The notes under the pieces: model-generated
Seen by the model: the letters and a program-made list of their open reading frames with translations, nothing else
Database searches by the model: none
Told to the model about the DNA's origin: nothing
Assembly (NCBI GenBank): GCA_003118195.1
Contig: BEXV01000924.1
Coordinates: 28,481-92,480 of the forward strand
Direction of reading: 5' to 3'
DNA from: Hemicentrotus pulcherrimus
Lineage: Eukaryota > Echinodermata > Echinoidea > Camarodonta > Strongylocentrotidae
Length of the DNA stretch: 64,000 nt
In this document: in pieces, positions 1-9,870 of the stretch
Position numbering within the stretch: the first letter of the stretch is position 1
Layout: the number at the start of each line of letters is the position of its first letter
Translations under genes and position numbers: made by a program

Positions 1-173
1 CACCCACATCCAAGATGGAGGGCGCTATGCTATCAAGAAGGTCGCTGCTGGCAAGAAGTACACCTTGACTTTGACGATCGACAAAGTCACGCCAAAGGAC
101 GGAGGCACCTACGTGATCTATGTGGCCACCAATGCTGGAGATGCACATGCAAACATCAACCTGAACTTTGACA
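1..173 (+). CDS. Exon 1 (partial): C-terminal part of Ig domain a
   Basis: The reading frame starts at base 2 and the exon is cut by the window edge. The translation has the late strands of an I-set Ig: a GGRYAIKK stretch, then LTIDKVTPKDGGTY (E strand and the D-x-G-x-Y tyrosine corner), then ATNAGDAHANINLNFD (F-G strands). The donor is GTAAGG and the exon ends in phase 1. The B-strand half lies outside the window. Confidence 0.9.
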
Positions 174-174
174 G

Positions 175-1225
175 TAAGGACACCAATTCGATCACATTTT
201 TGATCCCCTATAAATATCTCATTTTTGAAGATCTATTCAAATTTGTCAGAAATATCACAATTGCAGGAGAGGTAGACTTAGAAGAACAGCTAACAATCAA
301 TCAAACATTGTTTTTTTACTGAAATTCTTTAGCCAGTTATTCCTTCAGATTAGAGTACAAAACTAGTTTGATGTTCCTTATCTTAGTTCCCTCAGTGTAA
401 ATCCAAACATGCATAAACGGAAAAAGGAGTAAAACTTCAATGGAGTTCACATTGATTCGATGAAGAGTAGTCATTTTAGAATGTATATAAATTCTATACA
501 TAGTCAGTGACAACCCGATTTGGTAAATGTTACAGCCATTTCTCCATTTGTCACGGATTCAGTCAGGAAAAGAATAATAGTATTCTGTTTTATAGCTTGC
601 ACTTACAGGTAATAAAAAGTTTTGGTATGGGGGCATGAGTATGGTTCAAATCAACATATTGGAAGCATATATGCAATTTTATAATATTCATTGATCGTTG
701 TCGTTGTTGAAATCAAGTCTAATTAAGTGATGAAATTGTAAATAACTCTATATGTTGTATAGCTCCCTCTCAAGACTGATATTACTTTAGCTTTTAAACA
801 ATGTTTCTTGACTACAAGTACCATCGGCCGATTTGCTATTACTGTTTGGAAATTTATCTATACCTTGGATGGCCGTGAGTTATAATTGAAATATTTAAAC
901 TTTAATGGGAGCACCGGTAAAATTTTGATTATTCAGTTCCTCGAAAACAGAAGTGTTTTAGGGGCTAACTTTTCTAGTACTTATAATACATCCACAGGGG
1001 CATCCAAGTATAACAACATTTTAATGATTTACTATCCATCCGATTTTCAAAATTTCCCAAAACTTTGCATTACCTCTATTGTGCCAGGGTAATTTTACTG
1101 CATTATTGTAGAGCGCTTAGAGACTTCTGACAAAGTAAAGTGTTAGGGGCTATATAAGCACTGTAATTATTATTATTATTATAAATAACAAATTAGCAAC
1201 ACTCTTTCATTCCTTGCTCCTCCAG
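175..1225 (+). other. Intron 1: AT-rich, SINE-like tail at 3' end
   Basis: No coding sequence recognised. The end (about 1107-1187) holds AGCGCTTAGAGACTTCTGAC and GGGGCTATATAAGCACTG followed by TTATTATTATTA, the family signature also seen at 12826 and 53459. Confidence 0.6.
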
Positions 1226-1414
1226 TCAAAGACGCCAGCAAAGAGGGCGCACCCACCTTCATCGAGAAGCCAACCATCAAGCAGGAGGACCAGGGTCGCA
1301 GGGTGGTCTTTGAGGTCAAGCTGATGGGAGAACCCAAGCCTGGCATCAAGTGGTTGTACAAAGACAGGGAGATCAGGGAGGACAAGAAGTACAGGATGAG
1401 GTCACAACAGAAGG
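1226..1414 (+). CDS. Exon 2: N-terminal half of Ig domain b
   Basis: Acceptor TCCAG and donor GTGAGT, phase 1 at both ends. The peptide begins IKDASKEGAPTFIEKP, the usual A strand of a titin/twitchin Ig, then RRVVFEVKLMGEPKPGIKWL with the core Trp and a YKDREI C' strand. The core B-strand Cys is replaced by a hydrophobic residue, as is common in I-set muscle Ig. Exon 3 completes the domain. Confidence 0.93.
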
Positions 1415-2115
1415 GTGAGTGGAACTCTTGTTCATGCAGTCCATCCTGAGTAGAAAGACAAACCTGTCCAGATAGAGGCCACATTTTATGTTTTTCCATG
1501 ATGATTGTTTTTCATTCAAAAGCCTGTGCCAAAGAATCCATTTTCTTAAAATCCTCCTGCTTATCAAGATCGCTTTTCTTTTTTCCCCCGAAGGAGCATT
1601 TATGTATACATTCAATACTCATCATTTTGTTAGGTTAGAGGGGTATCTTTAAGTAATTCAATTATTTGACAATTAGTGGATCAAGGAATGATGCAAGTAC
1701 AGACCAGGCAGTCTTGTACTGTTCAAGATTTTGCTTCAAATGGCCTTGATGAAATAAAAGATATTTGAATATTGTGACTCCAGGGATAACACAATTTTTC
1801 ACTTGCTGATTGTCTAGGGGGTTAGTTCTAAGATCTCTTTAAGAACTTTTGAACCTTTTATATATATTATTTTTAAATAGTTTTGTTGACAAGGTGATCC
1901 TAAACTTAATTTGATGACACAATGTTTTGATTTCCTCTACAGGTACAGTTTTAATCTTGACCCTGCATGTGATATCTTCATAATGGTCTTGATATTAATA
2001 TTGAAATTTACAGAAATATATAAATATTAAAGGATGTCAAGGATTTCTGGATTTTGTGAAAGTATTACGACCCTCAACTTGTGTTTGATCTCACGTATCT
2101 TGATTTGCGCTGCAG

Positions 2116-2241
2116 GTAAAGTGTACATGCTGACCCTGGAGATCAACAACTCTTCCAACATCGACTCGGGAAGCTACATTGTGAATGCCGAGAACGAGAA
2201 GGGCAAAGCCACTTGTACCATCAACCTCCAGTTTGAGCAAG
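2116..2241 (+). CDS. Exon 3: C-terminal half of Ig domain b
   Basis: Acceptor TGCAG, donor GTCAGT, phase 1 to phase 1. It encodes KVYMLTLEINNSSNIDSGSY followed by VNAENEKGKATCTINLQFEQ: the E strand, the D-S-G-S-Y tyrosine corner and the F-G hairpin with N-x-x-G. It joins exon 2 through a split Gly codon. Confidence 0.93.
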
Positions 2242-2741
2242 GTCAGTTGAATTTGCCGGAATTAATTCGTACTAAGATTTACTTGATAAAACTGTGGCCT
2301 TTTATGCTGAATAATTATCAATGTGGTATCCCTTCACGTTTTTAGGTACTCTTTACATTAATCTTAAAGCCTACGCACACGTGATAGTGTTCAGGCATCA
2401 CTGCTCTTCCTGTAATAACTTGCACTTTTGAGATTTGACCTTACAACTTGTCTGAATGTACCTTATTCTAGAATTGTTTGATTCAGTATAAGAGTGTTCA
2501 TGGGATCTACAAATAGTTACAAATCATGGATAGACCTGTAGAAGAATTCTGTTTTTTTAATTCACCTTTGTTTAAGCTGTTTGAATCATCCAATGTTACA
2601 GATAAAATTAAAAACACATTGTATGCTAATTGATAAAGCTGTTCTAGGCGGCTATGTGGGCTCCTTACGGTACATGTAGTTCGATGTCCCCTATGTTACT
2701 AAGTATTCTGCAATACTGCAAATCTCTAAATTAGAGATATA

Positions 2742-3063
2742 GGGTGGTCTTCCGGTAGCGCGTACTAAGTTAGCGCGTACTTAGTTAGTTCACACTTTCA
2801 TGAAGTGCCTGTTGCAAACTGATTTACCCTGTACAGATTATTTTAATCCTTCAATGAAAAGTGTCCACAAAATTAATTTTGCAATGAAATGGAAAGAAAA
2901 AGATAATATGAGTGTGAACTGAATTTCAACAAAGTCTTTTGGTAGATTTTCTTTGTCATGAATATTGCAGGATAAAGATGACACCTAGCATTCCATAGAA
3001 GTGTGAACTAAATTCTTCTTTAGTCTGGACTTAGTCCCGGCTTAACTTATGAGAATACCACCC
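2742..3063. mobile_element. MITE with GGGTGGT ends
   Basis: Left GGGTGGTCTTCCGGTAG... and right ...AACTTATGAGAATACCACCC are inverted at the ends; a second inverted pair (TTAGTTCACACTTTCATG / GAAGTGTGAACTAAATTC) lies inside. ATA flanks both ends, compatible with a 3-base PIF/Harbinger-type duplication. 322 bases, non-coding. Confidence 0.78.
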
Positions 3064-3194
3064 ATAGTCTGTACCTTACGGGATATGATAGCTCACAGAT
3101 GCCCATGAATTGAAATATTGTTCCGAAGGCTTGTTCAGATGTAACGCTGTAAACTGCTGTTGAATTTGATGGCAACAGAGTGCAGCAAAGGTCC

Positions 3195-3499
3195 AGGGGG
3201 TGTTTCACAAAGATTTTAAGTTGAACTTAACTCTAAGTTGGACTTAAAACTTATGGAGAACCATTTGTAGCCTTAAAATATAATGTAAAATTAGAAAATG
3301 TTAGACTTTTTAAAAATTCCACATCGACCACATGAGATCTCCGTGATAAAAGAAAATATGAATGATTTGATTCAACATTTTATGCCTTTAAAAAAAAAAA
3401 CTTTTACAAAATATTTTCATAGCTACTAACGGCTTTCCATAAAAGTTAAGTCCAACTTAGAGATAAGTTCAACTTAGCATCTTTGTGAAACACCCCCCT
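3195..3499. mobile_element. GGGGGTGTTTCACAAAG-type MITE, copy 1
   Basis: Inverted ends of roughly 60 bases: AGGGGGTGTTTCACAAAG... and ...CTTTGTGAAACACCCCCCT, continuing through AACTCTAAGTTGGACTTAA / TTAAGTCCAACTTAGAG. It lies 130 bases after the GGGTGGT-type element. The interior matches the copy at 35633. Confidence 0.92.
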
Positions 3500-3735
3500 G
3501 GGCATGTTCACTGAGCTCTGTGATATTAGATACAGACATGTGAAGCATATTACACTTTGCCTTTGTGGTTTAACTGCTGAAATGGATGGCTCAAGAACGA
3601 GGTACTTGGAGAGACACTTGATATAGAATTCTGTTTGAGTCACTGAACCTGTCATAAACTGACAGATCACTATTGATGATCTGAACGATGCCTTATTGTC
3701 ACTATCCTCTCTCTTTTTCTCTTTGCTCCGATCAG

Positions 3736-3983
3736 CTCCTGGATCCAAGTTCGGTCCCAAGAAGTTCAACCTAAACCCGGTGGTAGAGCCCTCAATGCAG
3801 ATTGACTTCGGGGCTCCTCTCATCGAACTAGACCTTGGCGAATTCGGCAAGGCTCTCCAGCTCGGTGGTCAGCTTGACCAACAGATTGAGGTCTCTAGAG
3901 AGGGCCCCGAGGAAGTCACTCCGCTCATTGAAGAGGCTGCCCCTGCTGTGAAACCGGTGGTCATTGAGGAGCTCAAGGACCAG
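3736..3983 (+). CDS. Exon 4: linker and A strand of Ig domain c
   Basis: Acceptor ATCAG follows a long pyrimidine run; donor GTCTGT is weaker than consensus. Starts phase 1, ends phase 0. It encodes an 80-odd residue linker with no Ig or FN3 fold: basic APGSKFGPKKF, then an acidic-hydrophobic stretch (IDFGAPLIELDLGEFGKAL), then EEVTPLIEEAAPAVKP, and VVIEELKDQ, which I read as strand A of the next Ig. I do not recognise the linker itself. Confidence 0.88.
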
Positions 3984-4048
3984 GTCTGTCTCACCCCCAC
4001 AGGATGAGAAGGGGGTCATTTGTGTGCCCTATACACGTTTATACTAGA

Positions 4049-4252
4049 CCTAAAAAAAAGATGTTGAATTGCCCTTTAGGTGCCAATACATGGGTCGGTC
4101 GGTCAGAATTTTTTGTTAGTTTTAAATGGTTAAATACATTTTTTTTCTTTAAAAAAAAAATGGTTAAACACAAAAACGGTGAAAAATCAGGCTGTAGATT
4201 ACAAGATTTTGGGGTCGGTCACAAAGGGCAATACAACATCTTTTTTTTTAGG
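4049..4252. mobile_element. MITE with CCTAAAAAAAAGATGTTG ends
   Basis: CCTAAAAAAAAGATGTTGAA and TTGCCCTTTAGGTG at the left are mirrored by CACAAAGGGCAATACAACAT and CTTTTTTTTTAGG at the right, about 33 bases with few mismatches. The interior carries GGTCGGTC motifs near both ends. 204 bases, non-coding, no clear target duplication. Confidence 0.85.
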
Positions 4253-5421
4253 CCTTATGGTGGTTCCCAAGCCCTGTGATTGAGGGGCTTGGAATGTGTA
4301 TGGCACAAGTGATCCCCAACAAAATTCACCATCAGCATGTCCCATATACTTCATTCCATGATAGATATATATACTGGTATATGAAAATATCTTTAGCATG
4401 TTGTTGCAGAGAAAAAAAAATTGAATACCCCAACAAGGAAAGTATCATTTGAAATACATGAGCTATCGAAGTAGTGTAAATACAATGTATGATGATATGG
4501 TTTGACTCAATTTTTATAAATATGAATTGAATTATTGAATCGATCATATTCCAGCACATATACTTCATGATTGTATCAATATACCATCTTGCATTTGAAG
4601 TGAAAGTATAATCTTGATTCATATCAATCCATCCATATATCTGTCCCCTGATTTGGTATCATTTGCCTTGTATGAACCCTTACAATCAAGACATATGTAT
4701 ATTATCCACTGTCTTTTGTTGAAGATTTATTATCCTACATTTGCTGTTGCCCCTATAAGACCACTTATCCTAGTCATATTGTTTTAAAATAAAAATGCAT
4801 ATTCATTTGATTCATGTATAAATTCATTGAGTTGTAAGTGGTATGTACCATGTGTTTGCCAAACATATTTTTCCTGGTGTCCCTCACATTTACATCCCTT
4901 CCACATTCCATAGGGTTGAAATCCCTTCAATATGCAACCATTTCAGGCATGATCTAGTAGGGGTGATTTGCATTCTGCTCATCATTGTGTGTTTAAGCAA
5001 GCATAGCTGAATAATAAACATCATTTTAGATAATTTTGGCATATGATTTATCTAAAAAGAAAAGAGGAAACAAAAAAGTTTTCATGCCAAACTACTTTAA
5101 TTAAAAAATATTCCTAAGAAAGTAAGTGAATATCAAATTTACTTTCCCTCTTGCAGCAATTGAACTTGATTGTCTATAAATAACAAAACTTGAAACAAAA
5201 TCTAATATCCTTAAATCAACTTGTTGGCCTTTACTTCATGAGACAATGTTGGCTTGAAACAAAGATCTTTAACCTTTGAATTAACATGTCAGCTGATACT
5301 TAACAAGACAATACCGAGCATTTTGCAAAATAGACCTACTAGTGTCAGAATGTTTTTGATGTGCCCCTACCAAACACCCTTCCTTTGTCGTGACCCCTGA
5401 GCGTGTATGTTGACTCCACAG

Positions 5422-5495
5422 GATGTGAAAGACGGCAGCCGTGTCAGTCTTCGGGTCAAGATCACCGGCAGCCCAACCAAGGTCACCTGGTACAA
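5422..5495 (+). CDS. Exon 5: Ig domain c, strands A' to C
   Basis: Acceptor CCACAG, donor GTGAGT; begins phase 0 and ends phase 2 after the core Trp. Encodes DVKDGSRVSLRVKITGSPTK and VTWYK. The G-x-P before V-T-W-Y is the usual B-C loop of I-set domains. The next exon finishes the Lys codon. Confidence 0.92.
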
Positions 5496-5897
5496 GTGAG
5501 TTAATGTCTCGTTCTTTCCAAACTTAGTCACGATTTAAATCAAAAGGGCAATTGAGAAAAACCCAACAAATTAAGCTTTCTTGTGTTGAAAAGAAAAATG
5601 GGTAAGAGATTGAGGAAATTGGACTAGAAATAAAAGATGTTCTCTGTATTGGGAGGGGGTGGGTAGGTAGTTTTCAAGAATTTGTCCAATTCGATGTATA
5701 GTTGTCCAAGAATCTTTTTGTATTCCTTTGTTTAAAAAATGAAATTTTTCACAAATCAACAACATCTTTGGACTGATACTTATTTTGTTTTAACATAAGC
5801 TGGACAGGAACCATTTAAGTCATCAATTTCATTACCGGTAAATCAAACATGACAATCTTAAATATTTGAACATAATATCATGCTCGTTTATTTTCAG

Positions 5898-6064
5898 AGA
5901 TGGCAAAGAAATCAAGGAATCAAAGGAGATTAGGATGAGCCAGGCTGGTGATCTCTACCTCCTGGATATCCTGGATGTGCTCCCAGAAGATACAGGAGAC
6001 TACAGCATCGTGGCTTCTAATCCTGCAGGAGAGACCAAGTCCATCGCCGCAGTCTTTGTTGAAG
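5898..6064 (+). CDS. Exon 6: Ig domain c, strands C' to G
   Basis: Acceptor TTTCAG, donor GTGAGA, phase 2 to phase 1. Encodes DGKEIKESKEIRMSQAGDLY, then LDVLPEDTGDYSIVASNPAG with the E strand, D-T-G-D-Y corner and N-P-A-G hairpin. A decayed copy of the second half lies 310 bases downstream at about 6376-6500. Confidence 0.94.
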
Positions 6065-6153
6065 GTGAGAATGTGGTAGAAGTAGGGAAAAATCAGAAGT
6101 TGTAGCACTAGGGAACTGATGAGAATAGAAGTTGAAGAGGACAATGTTGACAG

Positions 6154-6373
6154 TGTAAGTGGTAGAAGTAATGGTTGCTGTTGAGTGGTAGATGTAGTGG
6201 TGGTGGCGGTAGTGGTAGTCGTAATCGGAAAAGTGGTAGTAGTGGTAATGGTAGCGATCATGGCAGCTATAAGGGTAAGGTAGTAGTGGTAGTGGAGGTT
6301 GTAGATGTTGTAGATGTTGCAGTGGTAGTAATGGTAGAGGTAACAGTGGCATTATATTGAGGGGGGGGGGGGG
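6154..6373 (+). repeat. GGT/AGT-rich minisatellite ending in a poly-G run
   Basis: An imperfect array of AGTGGT and GTGGTA-like triplets between exon 6 and its decayed copy, ending in a run of G at about 6361-6373. The open frames on both strands here are products of the repeat. Confidence 0.85.
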
Positions 6374-6375
6374 AT

Positions 6376-6500
6376 TCGTGGATGTGCTATAGGAAGATAC
6401 ATGAGATTTCAGGGTTGTGGCTTCTAATGCTGTGGGAGAGGCTTGTCTGTGTCCACAGTCCTTGGGGAGCTAAGATGTGGAAGCTGTAAGGGGAAAGAGG
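6376..6500 (+). pseudogene. Decayed duplicate of the 3' part of exon 6
   Basis: By eye this stretch aligns to the end of exon 6 and the first bases of its intron: GTGGATGTGCT, GAAGATACA, GTGGCTTCTAATGCTG and GGAGAGG are shared in order, and after the lost donor the match continues (AAGATGTGG for GAGAATGTGG). The GT of the donor has become CT and the coding frame is disturbed, so it cannot work as an exon. It follows a GGT-rich minisatellite. Confidence 0.75.
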
Positions 6501-6679
6501 GGGATTGTCATGAAATAAGTAAGCATTGTTGTAGGAGATTAATGATTATGTATCACAGTCCAAGTAATAAATTGTAATAGTTAAAGTCAACAGTAGATTA
6601 AGGGAACACTTTTGATTACAGAATTATATTATGAATTGTTCTCATATAATACATTACCTAATTGTTTATTTGTTTACAG

Positions 6680-6710
6680 ACTCACTGGAACCAGGCAAGA
6701 GCAAGCCAGG
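6680..6710 (+). CDS. Exon 7: short linker exon
   Basis: A 31-base exon with acceptor TTACAG and donor GTACGT, phase 1 to phase 2. It completes a split Asp codon and encodes DSLEPGKSKPG. Support: the acceptor, the GTACGT donor and the fit between exon 6 (phase 1) and exon 8 (phase 2 entry). Flexible linker, no fold. Confidence 0.78.
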
Positions 6711-7185
6711 GTACGTATGAAAACTGTGTATACCTTTTGAAAACATTTATATTTACAGAAGTACTTATCAGGTCTGGACTTGTGATTCTTTGTTTTGTAT
6801 GCTGAAAGTTTGATCTTCTTGCAGGAAATCTTCAAAATATTTATTAAGCATATTAATACGCAATATGCAAATTACATTCTCACATAGTGAATATATACAA
6901 AACCAGATTTATGATATCAAAGCATATTCATAAGCATATAAATAGCTTAGGAATAGGCAGGACAAACAGAATTCAAGAAATGGAGAATATGGAAGAAGAA
7001 ACTGACTTATTAATCACATGGATGTAAAAACCACACAAAATAATAATACATTAAGCTGAAATAAATAATAAAACAAAAGTATAATACTAAACACAGAGAC
7101 GTAAAGATAATTAGGTCCCAGAGTACCTGTCAATAGCAAAAGCAGTCTATTAATCAGATGCATCGTTGTATTTATGTCTGTGCAG

Positions 7186-7334
7186 TAAGAAGCAGCCAGT
7201 GGAGGAGGCCATCACCCCAATGGGTCAGCAAGGGGTAGAGTCAGCCCCACCAGGAGGGGGAGAAGGGGTCGAAGGGGAGATCGGCTCCAGAGCAACTGAA
7301 GGTTTGGAGAATACCCCAGACTGGGAGTTTGCAG
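7186..7334 (+). CDS. Exon 8: Gly/Glu/Pro-rich linker
   Basis: Acceptor GTGCAG, donor GTATGC, phase 2 to phase 1. Encodes KKQPVEEAITPMGQQGVESA, then PPGGGEGVEGEIGSRATEGL and ENTPDWEFA. It is rich in Gly, Glu and Pro with no Ig or FN3 signature, so probably disordered. It is not a classic PEVK repeat. Its composition stands out from the AT-rich intron on both sides. Confidence 0.83.
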
Positions 7335-9810
7335 GTATGCTAACAAGACAACTATTTCTCTACCTCTATCTCCTTCTCTTTCTCCCTCTTTAGGCCCTGT
7401 TTCTCCTCATTACTTCTATCTATAACTCTTGTTATCTCTCTCTGTATATTGTAATGAAAATCTGTTGTTATGGTTTCTTTATAATTTTCTCTTTATCCCT
7501 CTCTATGATTTTCATTTGTAACTTCTTATAAAAGCAGTATTCTCCCTCGAGTATACATTAGAAATATAAGTAAATTCAGTTTATAGGCTATTTCAAAGAA
7601 AAGAAATGTAAAACAAGCACACAATATGGACATTCCTAATGTAAAAACAAAATCATTTACTTTGCTTTATTTTCTGATGGAAATCTTTCTGAATAGCAAT
7701 TTGAAATACTATAAGAATTGCTATTATTTTAAAAAGGAATAAATTCTTGGATTAAGATGAAATGCAGCTCAATAGTTATTATCAAAATGGGGTGTTTAGA
7801 TGTAATTTTCATTAAAAATAAATATATTGAGGAAATAACAATGCTTACGGTATTAAATGAGCATTTGGATGTTATTATTCAGATACTTCTTTTTTGTGCT
7901 AATTTGAAGTAAGGAAAAAAAAGCATTTAAGAGTGTAATTATGATGCCTATTGTAATATATTAATAAGCTTCAGGTATCGATATCTTTAACTACACCATT
8001 GCCATGGCTTAAAAATGGCCAATTATCAGCTTATTCAATTTTTTTCCTATTGTTAGTTCTAAAAAGCTGCAATAATATCTATTGCTAAAATGTTTTCTTA
8101 CGCACAACCAGAGATGCCAAAGCTTCATATATATACATTTCTAAATAAACCAATTTTGTATTGGGTAATAATGATACCATTGAGCTTATATATGGCATAA
8201 ATTTATTTGTTACTATTATTATGCATGTAACAAAGTAACAATTCAAATGCTTTATAAACGACGTGCACTTGCTAAAACAGAAAACAGTTTGAGTACCAAT
8301 TTACCATACAGCAAATTTTGTGTAATATGTTGGCTTACAAATATCTTTTTGTCCATACAATAAAAAAGGCAATACAGGCATGTCTAGGGAAGAATATCGT
8401 AAGTTTCAATTCAACACTATCAATAAACATTGTTTGTCAGGTTTATCTTATTTTTACTGAGTTACAACTAACAATTTTGATAAAATAGTTTTGATCAGCA
8501 GCTAACTTCAATTTAATCCCATGCTTATTTTGGTCCTTTTGACAAGGAGCTTATCACTACTAATGCAGTTTTGTAAAATCATAGTACTCTATCAAAATTG
8601 GGTGTGTTTTCATGTAGTTTTTGTTTAGATGACCCATCTTCTAAAGATCTAAAGATTATTTAGAAAGTGCAGTCAAATGATGATGAAAGATACATTGCAT
8701 AGGTGTTCTTGATCTTTTGTTATTTGAGAATGTGAACAATTAAGGAAAACTGCAATACTTACAATAGTTTTTCCTTTTAATAGCAAACACATTGTATCTG
8801 TGATAAAATCACAAATCATTTTGAAAATTTACCATGATTTAAATTGTATTCATGATGGATTTAAAAATTATCATGTAATAAAAAAGAAGATATAACAACA
8901 TTAAAAATTGGGAAGTAGTTTTATTTTGAAAAGTATATACTTCCCTCATAAAGATACTATTTTGTTTTAACAGAGTTTAAAAGCAAGAGGGCATAGGAAT
9001 GTGTTGTAAGAAAGATATATGTACAGGTGTAGTCCATTGGAGAGCAATTACCTTCAATACATCCTTCATAATCGTCTTTTACAGAATTAGTGTAGAAACC
9101 TAGTATTCACAGAAGTATGTTTTCATTTTTCACTTTGAACTGTAGAGTATATATACGTCTTTCATTTAAAGACAATTTTATACTACCATTACAGTGTGTA
9201 CTCAACATGTGTTTTCATGAAATTATACAAATATGTCTATTCATCAGTAAGCATGATCATTGTTTTATTTGCAGAAAATCTTGAGGTTGAAAGATAACCT
9301 TTTTTTAAATTGTGCTATTTGTAATTTTGCTGTTGAAAACCTAACTCACTATACACTTTCTGTTTAAACAAAAAACTTTATGTTGCAGTCTAATGTTTTT
9401 TTAAGAGGCACAGGGTCATATTGTGAAGCTCAGAAGCTATACAAAGTGATATGTTTGCTTCAATAGGGAGAAAAAGCTGGGCCACCAGAAATAATGGATC
9501 TTTCAGTTTTTAAGTCTCTGGTTATCAAAATATCTAAAGATAAATCATTTAGACTGAATTAAACAAAAAACACTGTATATTTCTAATTTTCATAAAAAGT
9601 AAATTGTTCATTTAAATCGAAACTCTACATTTTCTAAACATTCAACAGTATTACGTGAACCAAGTTTTAACTTACTAGTGTTTCTCACTGTTACCCCTTG
9701 CCTCTAAATCTGTATAAACTTCAAGTTATTTGATACCTTCTGAAATTGTTATTTCCATTCTGTTCGTATTCTGATCAATGAATGTTTCTAACACCCCCCT
9801 TTAATCACAG
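7335..9810 (+). other. Intron 8, AT-rich, no gene seen
   Basis: About 2.5 kb of very AT-rich sequence. No long open frame, no Ig or FN3 signature and no clear inverted repeat were found by eye on either strand. Confidence 0.6.
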
Positions 9811-9870
9811 AGTCGTCAGAGGTTTCCCCTCTACAACAGAGACCAGGAGAACAGTTGGAAGGAATGGAAG
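9811..9870 (+). CDS. Exon 9: 60-base linker exon
   Basis: Acceptor AATCACAG, donor GTGACC (off consensus at +4), phase 1 at both ends. It encodes ESSEVSPLQQRPGEQLEGME, acidic and Ser/Gln-rich, in keeping with the linker before and after. Because it is frame-neutral it may be an alternative cassette. Confidence 0.72.

Noticed and set aside
6103..6360. Open frames on both strands in the GGT array
   Set aside because: Low-complexity translations (Ser/Gly/Val or Thr/Pro/Leu runs) produced by the repeat.
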